From Ceriagrion tenellum (taxonomy: Eukaryota; Arthropoda; Insecta; Odonata; Coenagrionidae): 64,000 bases of DNA. Shown piece after piece: positions 22,171-34,160 of this stretch; position 1 is the first letter of the stretch, and the number at the start of each line of letters is the position of its first letter. The stretch spans positions 57,124,964-57,188,963 of the forward strand of contig OY720637.1 in NCBI GenBank assembly GCA_963169105.1. The letters run 5' to 3'. The position numbers and the translations under genes were made by a program. The notes under the pieces were generated by a model. It did no database searches, had not been told where the DNA came from, and was given only the letters and a program-made list of their open reading frames with translations.

Positions 22171-23479
22171 ACTAGAAATCAGCATGCGCATAGCTTTCTA
22201 ATATGATTTCTCTTTACTTATATAGTTAATTTATTTAAATAATAATTACCCCATTTCCTGTGAAAACTATAGTAAAATCGAGTAGAATTTATAGCAATTA
22301 GTAGCCAGTATATGTGGCTCAAGAGTAACTTACCTTAAATTAAATATAGATTGTGGATATTCTTGCTTTAAATCCGCTATTTTGTCCAATCCGTCGTAAT
22401 GCTCTCTCCATCTGCCTCCAAGGTGTTGGGGAAGAAAATATTTTTGCAAATGCCCTTTGACTGGCGTTTCCGTTGCGAAGGGACAAGAGGTGCCAAGGAT
22501 GGTGGCAAGCGTGTAATGAGGGAGTTTCGTGGGGGTTAGAGAAGCGAAGAAGGTATTGTTGCGAGGTACAGAAAACAATTGAATGCGATTGAGATAAAGT
22601 GATGTGGGAAAATGGAGGTCAGAGGAAGCTCAGAGAGAGAAATAATATACTTGCGAGCATATCCGTGTAAAGGTTATAGAGCAAAACCATTGATCAAAGA
22701 AGAGGATAAACGTGACCTTGTAACATGTTGATAGCTCTCTGGGATACTGAAGCCTTTAAAATGCGCTACCGGCCCCTATTGAATGGATCAGTAATATTGG
22801 ATAGTGGCCTACTTAATGTAACGTAGACTGGGGTTGAATATATGAAAGCTATTACTCGGGAAACAGTTCCATATCTGAAATAACTGTTACATTATCGTGA
22901 TCACGAACCGCATCAACGCATCCTTGGTTCGTTGCCATCGTAATATTAGGAGTGATATTTAATATGGTTTCACATTACCTTCCCCAAGAGTGTTTTAGAA
23001 GCAACTTATCACTTAGAAGCGCATTAATGTCGAAAATAATAGTCTTCAATTATTGCGACAAGTATTGGACACAGCGAACCAATTAAGTGTCAGGGTTAAC
23101 TCAAAAACCATTCTATGCATCGACCCCTACTGCCTTTGCAGGGTTTTACCATTTTTTAAAGAAAGCAGCCTTTTGAATACAAGATGGCATTTTATAACAA
23201 ACATAACGACTTAATGAACATCGTTAAAATTAACGATTTGATCTTAATTTTCGTATGACGATTCTAGTTTCTTTCAGTTACTATTTCCATTAGGTCCAAA
23301 TGACTTTAACTGTTGACTTACCCTCGAAAAAGAATATTACCTTTCCGTTTTAGTAATTTACGGATAATATACGCCTGTTATACGTCGGTACTGGACTAAT
23401 TTCGCGCGATAGTCAAGTTGGGTGAATCATTTTGCGCAAAATGAACTGGCTTTGCTTTCGTGCGTTAAAGCGCCACATT
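22171..23479. other. No gene recognised
   Basis: AT-rich DNA with no supported open frame, repeat or RNA gene. Confidence 0.4.
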
Positions 23480-24040
23480 TCTCTCTTCCTTAAACAATGG
23501 ACAAATGAATGTTGGTGCGCGTGACGACGTCTGTAGGGTGAATGTGCACCGTCGGTAAGGGGTGACGTCATTGACGGGAGTGAATGGCTAGGGGGAGGGT
23601 GAGGTTTGTGTACGATTTCACCCCCTTCGCTTCGGTTCCGCATCGGGTCATGTCTGCCGCTGCCGAGAAGAGAGGGAGTGGTGTGTGGGGGTGAAAGAGA
23701 GGAAGGTTTAGCCAGTCTCTCATAAAAAATGCAAGCGCGTCTGACTCTGGCGAGGTTCAGCGTAAATATAAACTCGAGAGGAAAAATGTATAGCGTTCCG
23801 AGCCACCCCTCGACACTGCCCTTTGATGAAAAGGCGAGCGACGAAGTGCAGGTGGAGTGGTAGTGTAGTTGGGTGGGATTACATGTGCTTCTACTATCTG
23901 TTAAGGGAGAGTAGTTAGTTTACAGTGCCCGACGTAGGCGCGCGGAGTGTTGTCGCTGCCCTCAAGAGTACGTCAACCTTAAGGCCTGAGATCGTGCACC
24001 CAGTGACGCATCCCGAATGTTCAGTGGCACCAACTGTCTG
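23480..24040 (+). promoter_or_regulatory. CpG-richer candidate promoter region
   Basis: A perfect CRE palindrome TGACGTCA lies at 23563-23570, with a TGACGACGT near-match at 23522. A TATA-like AAATATAAAC lies at about 23763-23772, and CpG density is raised to about 24010. No start codon leading into a recognisable protein follows, so this is only a suggestion. Confidence 0.2.
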
Positions 24041-24689
24041 AGAAGTCTGAAGCGGTAATCAGGAAAATTTGTTTACCATAAGTCGTACTCCTTTACAATT
24101 ATCCCTCTATAGAAAAGCAAGACAAGTGAGCTACGTTTCAACATTAAAGCAAGATCTGCTCCGTGAGACGATTTTCCATTTAGCTGCCGCTCTAGACAGA
24201 ATTGTAACGCAACGGATTACAAAGTGGAAAGTTGCGCATTTTTCGTCTTGTTTATTTTATGATTAAATAACCCCTTTAGCAACACTAATGCTTTAAGTAA
24301 TTTTATTTTCATCTTCCGCATAAAATTCCGTCCATAGAGGGTTAGCATAAAAGCACACAAGGAATTGCATTTCAATAATATACCACTATGGCTACTGTTT
24401 AAGCATTGTGTTGACATCGCGAGTTTCGCATCAAATTTTGCCATTTTCACCAAATAACGTTCGCGTGGCCTGGGATCAGACCAAACCGTCCGAAAGGATT
24501 TTATTTCCTTCGTGAATTCTACGCAGTTGTACATCTTCGTATAGAGTAGAAGACTTAAAAGTTACGCTGCTATACATTTGGCCGTTTTTTTAGCTATAGA
24601 AGGTATATTCTCAACGACTGAAGTTAATAGCCATTTTTTCCATGAAGTTTTTAGTAAAGAAACGGAGTAGGCAATGAGGGGTAAGGAAT
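24041..24689. other. No gene recognised
   Basis: AT-rich. A 105-codon minus-strand open frame at 24217-24534 has no family motif and is probably chance. Confidence 0.4.
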
Positions 24690-24841
24690 TCTGAAGGCCA
24701 TGATGAAGAGGGGTAGGGTTTTAAATATAAGGGAAAAGGAAGAAAGGAAATAAGCTCTTTTGATGAGATGAAGAGAGATAGGACATGTGGCGAGCTGAAG
24801 AGGAAATCATGTAATGAGACCAGAGGCTGCGGCTGCTGAAA
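24690..24841 (+). mobile_element. LINE RT extreme C-terminus remnant
   Basis: After a frame-broken GKRKKGNKL stretch, the frame at about 24757-24840 reads FDEMKRDRTCGELKRKS. The pattern LLDEMK-x-x-RTYGELKRKA is the usual end of insect LINE reverse transcriptases of the LINE-A type. Only about 50 codons remain. Confidence 0.6.
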
Positions 24842-24979
24842 GGATACTGTTTATTCATCTAAATCTCGTTTGACCAATCCTATATGTAAAAGATAATGAT
24901 CGTTATCTTTTCTAAGACAAACCTGAAAGTTGTTTACGATTACTAAAGATAATAAAAAAATTTTAGTGAAGAACTCGAC

Positions 24980-25205
24980 GCATTGGGATAAAAGGATATA
25001 GGCGTTTGAGATATGACTGTTGAGAAGGAAGATCGGGGTGGAAAAATCACAAAAAGATAAGTGCTTGGCACGTTTGAGGAAGAAATAAAGTTGATAGGGA
25101 AATAGGAGGTGGAGTAAGTGGATGGAGTGCTACGCAACGGGACGCTAAAGGCCAGAAAGAAGAGAAAGCGGATTGGGTAAAACTAGATAGAACGGTCATT
25201 TAAGA
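24980..25205 (+). mobile_element. LINE-A copy A7, strongly decayed
   Basis: One frame with several stops reads AFEI, stop, LLRRKIGVEKSQKDKCLARL, then NRRWSKWMEC. Spacing matches the FEMWVWRRMEK to RWLEDV stretch of the intact copies. No 3' tail could be aligned. Confidence 0.55.
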
Positions 25206-26390
25206 TTTTGGTGAAATTAGTTGTATAATATCTCATCATAGCGCCGGTGAAATGCAAAGTTCGGAACGATTTCGTCCCATTTGAATCTACATCCAAACAG
25301 ATAGGATTCTGTGATTGAATAACAACTGCTATGAGTTTCACTTTTCAATTTAAGTTAATAGGCTCTTGAAAGCACACATGCCAGGCGTTTTTCTGAATTT
25401 TTAAATTTTTTATCTTCAATAATTTCAAAGAAACTGAAACTTTGATGCGCAGTCTTTGTCCGTTTTCTCAAGTAATCAATCCTTCTCCTGTTGACGTTGT
25501 GTCTCAACTTTTTCAGCTAATGTCGACAAATATTCTCCCGGATATATCAAGAACAAAATTTCTCATTGCCCTTTTATATAGTACTTACGGTCTGTTTCCC
25601 TTGAAGTGAGTCATACCCTTTCTATTAAAAAGCTCTCTGTTATATGTATATTATGACTGTTTTGACCTTCCGAGAAGAGTAAATCGATTGAGGTTTTAAT
25701 ACCCAAGGGGTGAGTCGCTCACTCCCTCTGCATTTCGTCCGACGTTATCGTCGGCGTAAGGTTCTCTTGGCATTTTCGCTGCAGCGCGTTGAGGAATAAG
25801 ATCCCGCGTTGGTATTGGTCGAAGACAGCTTCAGCCCCCCTTGTCGGGGGAGCTTCCCAGTCGGGCGTGGGGTAGGTGGTGGATGGAATTCGGTGCAGCG
25901 TGCAAGGCAATGCATGCGAGACTGTTTTCGTCGACGCATTTCTCGGCTGAATTCCTCTCCTACTACCTACCCTCTTTGGAGGAATCCCTACGTCGATTTC
26001 CTACTCAAACGCTTCGCGCCGTTTCTCACATCCCCCTCTGATGAAACAAGGCCAAACCACCCTTACCGCGCTCCTAATAACCGAACAGGGAAAAAATAAT
26101 CGTCCCGGGCGGGATTCGTGTGTCGCACATGCACTCGTAACATGCGGGCGAACGGCACGTCGCTCTGATCCAGGTTTTCGCCTGACGTGCCGCCCTTATA
26201 ACATGTGAGGCTTGGCGGGCCAACATCTGGCTCGCGACACGCGCAATATGTTCCGCTTTCTCGAATTACGGGAATGCTCCGAGTGATCGGAACGGTAATA
26301 TGCCGGTCCTCGACGTTTCATTTGGCAGAGCGTTTCAAACGCACAACGCGAAGGAATGTCAGTTTTTTTTAATCAAACCTCAGTTACAGG
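25206..26390. other. No gene recognised; moderate CpG content at 25690-26340
   Basis: Bases 25690-26340 are GC- and CpG-richer than their surroundings, with overlapping frames on both strands that show no domain. CGACGTTATCGTCG near 25740 is a small palindrome. Confidence 0.35.
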
Positions 26391-26690
26391 GATTCAAGTA
26401 AAACTGAGAAGTCTTCTTTGGTGATGTCATATTGACGCCTGTCAATTGTATGAATGCATTGGATAATTCAGCGATAGCCAATAATCACTTTTATGTATTT
26501 ATTTATTCATTTGTCTAATAGTGAATTTAATTTTGTTTTTTTTATTGTTTGTTTGTTGACATGTTTTCATCATTTTGGATTGATTGTCATGGTGATACAA
26601 ACAAAAAAAGGGGGATCGTCAGCAAAGAGAGAACATCTTGCAAGGAGGTTGATGTGTACGAATTGAATTGAATTGAGCTATTGAATCAGA
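26391..26690 (+). other. Possible LINE 3' untranslated tail with GAATT repeats
   Basis: AT-rich sequence ends in GAATTGAATTGAATTGAG at about 26660-26677, a simple-repeat ending of the type that follows some arthropod LINEs. No RT residues were read upstream, so this is only a hint. Confidence 0.3.
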
Positions 26691-29367
26691 TACTGAATTC
26701 AGAAAAATAAGAAGTGCAAAGTGATTTTAGGAATTCCATTTTAATCGCCTTGGAACGATAATATCTCATAGCTACATTTCTGTATTTCCTTTCGACAATC
26801 TGAAGATAAATGACCCAAAAATATGCGATGCATAACCAGCATTGAACGCGACGCTGTAGTGAAAATATAGTTTCCAAAAATCTTTCATTGATTGCATAGT
26901 GAAAATTCAATCGACTTGTGTTATAGTAACCTTCCCGCGTGGTCCAGCTTATCTCTCTATTTCTGCAATTTAGATAAAGGAATTGCACAAGGTAAGTTTT
27001 TATGCACATAATGTCTGGGGGATCTTTAGATTTTCGTCCATTCTTCCGTAGGTTTTTCAAAACAAATGCATCATTTTCAGTGATTATACAACGGACCCGT
27101 TTCAAAAATAACATTCCATGGATTATTCCATAGATTCAGGGGTATTCCATGCATTATAGATTTAATGTGAGAATGAAATATGTAGGTAAATTTAGTGCAA
27201 ATGAAGGCTCATTGATGACTCCAAGGGGGAGGGGGCAATTTTCCTCACTCTCACCCCTACAATCCGGCCTAGTATTTATTTTAATAGAACCAGAACTAAA
27301 AGCCTAATTTTTTGTTTGGAAGTACGATGGTGGGCATTTGTCTGCAGATAAATTAGAGTTTCTCCGTGCATTTTATGGGATTGCAAACAATAATAATTTG
27401 TGAATTAGTCAAAACTTGGAGGTAATAAAAAAGAGAGATGTTTTCGACTAAAACTTGTTAAATTAAAATGGCAAAATGTTGTTTCCAAAAACCTTTAAAT
27501 TTCGCTCATATTTTGTGAAGAATTTCACGGACGAGACCGGCAGACCACCGTTTCTCGAGGGGTATTCCTTACCGTCGGAGCCGCTAGTTGAACCTCTGGT
27601 CTGGAGCCGCCCCCAACGTAACGCCATAGATGAGGAGTTTAACATCATCTCTACCATTTTCAATATGATGGTATTAATCTCAGATCGTCCTATTCGTCCC
27701 GAGTTCTGTTGACTTGTATACAAGTGATATACAATAAGCCTGAAGTAAAATCAATAATGGTATGGACAGGAATATATATTATGGATTGTGATCTCGTTGC
27801 CAAAACTGTTGTCTAGAATTCCGTAAACAAACAACTTTTTGGAAAGTGGTGCCACCTGGTGATGAAAGACGGAAGTTCACATGTAAATACAGTCGACAGA
27901 TTGTAAATAAACACGACTTACCGGTTTTACCATGAATATTCATGGGTTTTACTTACAAGTAATCATAATGCAGTGGATAAATAATGTAGTAATACACGCG
28001 GGACGTAATTATACACTTTCTTAATATCGTCCGGTCTGCAGATATATTTTATTCCTCTCCAAAATGTAATTAAAACAAATGCACAATTAACTTCTTAGCG
28101 CTTCGTGAATATCGCTATAAGGAAATTTAATAATAATGCGAGGTGACTTCATGAGTATTCCCAATGGCCATTATTGCAGTGTAAGTAAAAAGGAATGCAC
28201 TTACCGCCGCCTTGAACAGATTCTTATTTTTAAATTCCTAGTCTCCTATTTTGGATCCTCGTAGACGCATACCCTGTTTTGCAGCCTGGTACGAAGCAAG
28301 TTCTGTTCAAACAAGGCATTCTGAATTCTTTATTTAGGCCGAACGGGCTTAATACATTCCAATTATAATCAGAGTCTGGCAAACATCGTATTCGGCACAC
28401 GATGGACGTTTCATAAACCTCTTACACATTTTCTGTAATAGATATTTCCTCTCTAGCACTTACAAAGTAACTTTTTGATCACAAAAATAGCAAGATATTA
28501 TTCAAAGCATCAAGTAATTCATATCTCCTCGATCGTTATTGAGTATTCACCACAATCTCACGGTAGCAACAATTAACTACATCTATTTACAATAACAACT
28601 GAAAAGACTAATCAAAGTGGCGCCAAGGACTGGGAGAACTAAAAGTGGAAATTTAGGCAACCTGTAGCCTAGGCAACAATTCCAAACATCCGAATCCATA
28701 ATATATATTCATCGGTATGGGTATGAACTACAGGAGATGGATGAATTAGAAAGTCTCGAAGCCCGTTACACGAACGTACGATTACCACCGCCACTTCTGC
28801 AACTGATTTTATCGAACCGATGCTTTGATAGACTTCACGTCCCTCTCGTGACGGGTGCAATTTTTTCGAGAGGGTTGTCCAACACCGGAACCCCGACGGC
28901 CCTCTCGCCGCGGTCCTTCCGCAATTCACAGCTGGTTCCCCAAGCCTTGAACCCGCACCTCGGCTCCCTCCCCAAATGGGTGCGGCGGCGGCGGCACCCG
29001 CGGCCTCCCTTGTCGCACTGGTTGGGGAGGGGCACGCCGCTGCCCTCGAGTGCCCTCAATCTCTCGAGTGGCCCTCTGGGGGGTAGACACAACGTCGACT
29101 CCCCCCCCCCCATACACCACCCATATCCCACCTCCCCCTTAAATGCCTTACCCCACATATCCCAACCAAATGGCGACTAATTTCCTCCCTCATTTCCGAC
29201 CACGCTTCCCTTCCTTCCTTCCTGAATCGTCACCAATGCCGTGATACAGGTATCCACCCGTGCCGCGTATGCCAACCCGTACGGCGGCTTTAAGAGTCGA
29301 AGTTGACTTCTTCGGAAGTGACGATTGTAGCCACATCTCTCTACTTGCAAGAGTATCGTTGTGCTTA
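26691..29367. other. No gene recognised; C-rich patch at 28850-29150
   Basis: A 142-codon minus-strand open frame at 26686-27114 is the longest in AT-rich DNA here but has no recognisable motif, no repeat match and skewed Lys/Arg/Ile content; I treat it as chance. Bases 28850-29150 are C-rich with GGCGGCGGCGG, giving overlapping artefact frames. Confidence 0.35.
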
Positions 29368-29870
29368 CTACATCTACAACTACACATTACCTTGCAAGCC
29401 ACCTCAAGAGTGTTTGGCTAGCAGAGGCTAATCTCCAACATGCACCATAATGTAAATGTAAATTTCACCAACATGCACTACACTATAGGTATACTACCAA
29501 TGCTACTGAAACTATTGAATCAATGGATGTATGTCAAGTTCTGTTGGTCCGGTCCCTGGAAAACCTGATGACAGGCTCAGCAGACTATCGGGATTCCGGG
29601 GACATACGGGCCAACAGAATCGTCCGGCAAACAAAAAAAATTGCATTATCATGCAAAACTTAATATTAATACAAAGTGACAGATTAAAAAAAATAAAAAG
29701 CAGTGGGGGACTAATAAACAAATCAGCTTCGAATGCGAGAAAACGGCATTTTAAATCTGTCTGTTCTACGGTCAATTTCCATAATTTTATTCTCATTATC
29801 TGATCTACCGTGGTATGTTGGAGTTCGTAGGATATTAATAGCTTCTTTTACGAAGTTACTTACTCGTTAA
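29368..29870 (-). mobile_element. LINE-B copy B4, interrupted by an insertion
   Basis: On the minus strand the 5' part reads EAINILRTPTYHGRSDNENK, then IMEIDRRTDRFKMPFSR, the same C-terminus as B2 with PF in place of SFFP. The frame is lost at about 29732. The 3' part resumes near 29521 with a CATGTTGGTGAAATTTAC stretch matching the B2 tail. It ends in the conserved block (TGGCTTGCAAGGTAATGTG) and the GTAGTTGTAGATGTAG tail at 29368-29390. Confidence 0.8.
29522..29732. mobile_element. Palindrome-bearing insertion inside LINE-B copy B4
   Basis: About 210 bp separate the two halves of B4 and match no other LINE-B copy. Bases 29539-29551 (TTCTGTTGGTCCG) pair with 29607-29619 with one mismatch. 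The pairing can be extended inward imperfectly, including GGTCCCTGG against CCGGGGACA. The rest is AT-rich with A and T runs. The family and exact ends are not known. Confidence 0.5.
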
Positions 29871-30520
29871 ATTCAGCCTCTCCGCAAATATCAGAACGAC
29901 GAAAGTTAACAAATAATTGAGTGTCGTCGAATACTCCCCAATCTTAGCAATCATTGTGCTTCAACTTCTGACAATTAGAGTTCCATAGGCTTTAGTGGAC
30001 TTCATAAACTTGTATAAATAACTTTAAAGCTTTATTTGTGTCTATGAAGCATACTGATTTTTTTTTTCATTTTTCAAGTCAAGAAAAATCGTTAGTCTTA
30101 CTAGTAAGTAACCTCTATCAACATTTAAGGGCTCAAATTAAAAATTAATATACACATTTGTGATCAGGTCTTGTAGCCGTTTGATCATGATTTCGTCAGA
30201 TGTTTTGCCAGATTCCCATCTGGATTTTCCAATTTCTGATCAGATGTGTTAGCTTTACAGTAACACACCTGACTGATGTGATTTTATTTCATAATGAATT
30301 TACTCACGCTAGCGAAATGATACGTAATATACTTGGCGTGATTTTCGGTGCAAAATTTGTATTTCAGTACGATATTGAAATTTGCGTAGTATAATCCCCA
30401 GTCTCATATTTCACCCTGCGCCTTCTTGCCGAGTCTTTCATGCTCTAAAATCGCTCCAAAACCCTAAAATTTGAGTTAAACGTGGAGAAAAAGAAGTCTG
30501 AACTTCAGCGTGGAGTGTGA
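29871..30520. other. No gene recognised
   Basis: AT-rich, no supported feature. Confidence 0.4.
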
Positions 30521-30826
30521 TATTGTGTTGTTAAGAAACTCAAAAAGTGTTATAGAAAAGAGGATGAGCTTCGGCCGAAGGCTTTTAAGATAAGAGTTTG
30601 GAAGAGGATGAAGAAAGTAGGCTGGGTGGAGGGAAAGACGAGCGATGAGGTTTTAAATGTATTAGGGGAGGAAGAAAAGTTGTTAAGGGAGATTCAAAAG
30701 AGGCTGAAAGAGTGGATGGAGCACTTATTGAGAGGTGAGGGGCTTTTGAAGGCTGAGATTGAGGGGAAAATTCTGTGCCAGAGGGGAAGGAGAAATACTA
30801 TTTTGGACGGTATGAGGAAAGTTTGA
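30521..30826 (+). mobile_element. LINE-A-related copy A8 with an open RT frame
   Basis: A frame open from 30521 to a stop at 30824 reads KAFKIRVWKRMKKVGWVEGK, TSDEVLNVLGEEEKLLREIQ, then LLKAEIEGKILCQRGRR. It keeps the order of LINE-A blocks (VWRRMEK, RWTERKTNEEVL, LLK-x-x-IEG) with many substitutions but no stop or frameshift in about 100 codons. Many replacements with an open frame suggest a separate subfamily rather than a decayed A copy. Confidence 0.75.
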
Positions 30827-31181
30827 AGCAATGAAAAGTTCAAAAGGGGAATATCTAAGGGAAAATGTACCATCGTAAAAGAAAAAAATTGTCAGTGTTG
30901 ACAAATTGGTTATTTGCAGGTGGAGGAAGGGGGGGAAAACCCGGCGTTGGGGGTTAGTCTTCAGTTTGTTCCTCGAGAGAAGCCAAACGGGTCCACAGTA
31001 ATACGTATACAATTTAACGAACGGAGTACAGCGCTTGAAGGACTTTCCACTTAGTATTAAAGTCAAATATGAGTTTTCTGACTTTTCAGTAGGGGTTTTG
31101 TTGTACCTACGCTAAATAACCCATTTCTGTTACATATTTTTACTTTCCTACACATTAATTACTCGCCCTCAGGTTTTTTTA
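30827..31181. other. No gene recognised
   Basis: The 3' tail of copy A8 may run into this stretch, but the family-terminal CGGTAGAATAC is not found. Confidence 0.35.
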
Positions 31182-31412
31182 AGGTCCGTAAACACATTGC
31201 CTTTCTGTATGTCGTCCGAAATACGTATTTTCTTCCTTCATCTTCCGCGCTTGCCAGGAGTCCGCTATCGTGCCCTCGCCTATTAACACGTCCTCTACTC
31301 ATCTTTTCTGCCTTCTACGAATCCTCGCATCTAACTTGCTTTCGCCTCCTGCCGCATCCAGCTCTTCCTCGTTCGTCCTCGCTACCGTTCACCATTTTCA
31401 TTCTTCTCGAAA
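31182..31412 (-). mobile_element. LINE-A copy A9, decayed
   Basis: On the minus strand the DNA reads GAAAATGGTGAACGGTAGCG, then GACGAACGAGGAAGAGCTGG, and later GGCAAGCGCGGAAGATGAAG. These follow the nucleotide pattern of the WRRMEKVRW, TERKTNEEVL and GKRGRGRK segments with indels. No continuous frame remains. Confidence 0.55.
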
Positions 31413-33699
31413 ATAATATTATGAGTTTCTACTGTTGAAGTAGGGATCAGGATTCCAGGGAGACATCTCCGCCTTCTCGAGCTCATCTGCTTAAACTCGG
31501 GCCGCTAGGATAGATGGCCAGTATTCTTGCTACCATAAAAACCTGATCTCCAAGTCAATGTCCAGGAGTCCAGCATCACTTTGAGAACTCGTTTCAGCAC
31601 CTAAGCGGGGGAGATTCATTCTTCGCGGTGGCCACTCTTCTCCTGTGAGGTTCCATAAATCTCTCGATCACTTGTCTTTGATTCCCTCATTGTTTTGGAC
31701 CTGCGTGTAGCTACGCGGATAGCAATCGAAGTGAAACGTGCCAAAATCACCCCGTTTTCCCCATTTTGGTTCTGGTGTTGCCTTTGGTTGGCTCTTAATT
31801 CATTCGTCATATGCTCAGAAACAGCTGGCATTGGTCTTCACATTACTTTGCAATCAAATATTTCAGAAAATCAGAATGAGATATATCATGAAAAACAAAC
31901 AGAAAACTGAGGCATTAACAATGTAAACGAAAGACGAAAATGGGAAAGGGGGAGTTTGGAAGTAATTACCTTCATTAGATAGTAAGTAAGATAGAATAAG
32001 GGTTACAGATTCAAGGGAAATTCATATTAGGAATCCAGCCTAAACATTTTCTTGCTGTGTAGGTTTCCTCCTTGCCACATTAGTTCATCGGAAAAATGAT
32101 CGAATGATGGCTAATTTACGGCATCCCTTAGATATCCTCGTGCCTCTCCTAGAGAGCAAGCCATCATTCTCCTGCCGGGTAGACAACATCTAATTGAAAA
32201 GAACCGTCTAAGGGTGAAAAGGGTTCGCGAAAGTTAAGTGGGATTCTGGGAAGGTATTGACGTTCCTCGGAGAATGTCCGCGTCTTCTGGAAAGAGGAAA
32301 AGAATTACGTTGGGCTTGTTTGGAGCTCATTCTTCGCATCCCTCCCACTTGAGGGGGCTGTATACCACGGCCGGAAATGCTTCCGCAGACGTCTACGCGC
32401 TTATATTTTACGACTTTACTTTGCTGCTTGAAGTAAATCAGTTTGCGCTGGACTCTTGAATAAGGATTAAAACCTAAAATAAGTGTCGTAACTTTTCGGT
32501 TTTAGTTTTCTACATAACCATTTCGACTGCGGAAAAAACTTTTCGAATTTTTCGAAAATCAGGCAAACGCTACGACGCATAATACGTATATTTCTTCAAG
32601 TATTTGCAGTTATTGTGAAAATAAATCCTTCGTCTCTATGGAAAATTATCAAAATGTTGAAAATTGTGTCTAATGACGACGCTGTGAACATTCTCCTGAT
32701 CCCTTGCGATCCCTTGCGACTCATTTTCCACTGTGCCATCGATGGCGCTGTTGTTCGGGGCAGGCGATGCTGAGGAAGGCGAATATGTCTCCTAGGCTGC
32801 GACAAAACCTAGAACTATAAGGGCGTTTTCGGCCGAGTTATACAGCCGCCTTAAACCTTTCATCCCACCCTTTCTGTCCACACGGCTACGACACTACCGG
32901 CCCTTCGCAACCCCAATACACCTTCTCCCGCCCTAATCAGCCCCCAAAACCCTGGAAAGAGGTGATCGTCAATGATCGTCAATCTAAACGATTTCCTCAC
33001 TACCATCCTCTCCCAGCCCAGAACCCCTTTCTCATCACGTATATACTCCCACCCTCCCTGCAGCTCAAGTCACTCGTCCTTCAGACCCCTTCACAGGGTA
33101 CTCACTCCTCAGGATGGGTACGCATCCTTTAGAAAAGGGCCCAAGACGCCTTACTTACTCGAGGGGTACCACCCCGACTTCTCTTTCCGACCCCTGTATG
33201 TTCGCGTGGCTCTCCCCTTCTCTCATCATCCTTTTTGCACCCCGTTTTCTCTTCGTTCCATCTCTTTCTCCTCATTGTCTTTTTTTTCCACGAAGCAGGG
33301 GCATAGTATCCTGACTCCGCCGCCTGCCGCACCCTTCCCCCCACTTCTCTCCGACTACTGTCGTCCTTAATTGCGCGCGGCGCCCGTCAAACCGTTGGGC
33401 GTCTCGAGACCACTTGTCGTGCCCTTCAACCTCCTGCGTCTCCCAAACCGTCTCTCATCTCCCCCTTCACCTCTCTCGGCTGGATGCAGGACGAGCCGCA
33501 CCCCTCAGCGATAAAGGGGGTGACGGCGGCTGAGTTCTCGGCTTCTTCCGGTGGGGGTAAACCGATGCGAGAATTCGCGGTCTCATGATACAGGCTTACC
33601 TGCAGTTTGAACCCTATTGCCATCGTTGAAGTATATTTTTCGATATTTAAAGTTCGAAGTAGATTCTATTAACGTGTAATTAAAATGAAAGACCCAGGC
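31413..33699. other. No gene recognised; pyrimidine-rich tract at 32860-33480
   Basis: AT-rich to about 32820. The stretch 32860-33480 is C/T-rich on the plus strand and yields a 132-codon Pro/Ser-rich open frame (32972-33370), which I take as a composition effect. Confidence 0.4.
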
Positions 33700-34160
33700 G
33701 TTTAGTCAAGGAAACAGTATGTGAAAACATCCGTATGGAGCGCGGAACTCCATGGATCGTAAGCGTGGGCCATTGGATAAGTAAACCAGACTAGATTTGA
33801 AGCCTTCGAAACCCGGTGCTGGATGAAGATGCTGAAAATCAAATGAACGGACAAAATATGAAATTATGAAATTTACATTAGAGTAGAAGAGGAAATGACC
33901 ATATTGAACACCATCCAGAAAAGAAAAACGAAATGGGTTGGACACGTCCTGTGACTCAATAGGTTTGTGGAGAGCATAATTCGTGGCAAAATAGAGGGAA
34001 AAGTCCCCAGAGGAAGACCCAGGGATAAGTCCATGGACCAAAAAAAGAGAAAAGTACCTAGGGAAAGCTACCAGGAAGTAAGGGACCTACTATTAGATAG
34101 GGAAGGGTGGACTGCTGCTGTCGACCATTCTTAGGAATGAACGACCAATGATGGTGATGA
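33700..34160 (+). mobile_element. LINE-C copy C2, RT C-terminus with only nonsense decay
   Basis: A single register from 33718 to a natural stop at 34132-34134 (138 codons) keeps every LINE-C block in phase: FEAFETRCWMKMLKIK, EEEMTILNTIQKRKTKWVGH, VESIIRGKIEGKVPRGRPRD, then RDLLLDREGWTAAVDHS. There are five in-frame stops but no frameshift. At least one falls where tryptophan (TGG) is expected and one where arginine (CGA) is expected, so both are single transitions. The 3' tail is short, with GATGGTGATGACG at 34150. This aligns with C1 on the opposite strand at 20029-20560. Confidence 0.9.

Noticed and set aside
26686..27114. 142-codon minus-strand open frame in AT-rich DNA
   Set aside because: No motif and no neighbour that supports it. 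The length is plausible by chance given the number of frames examined.
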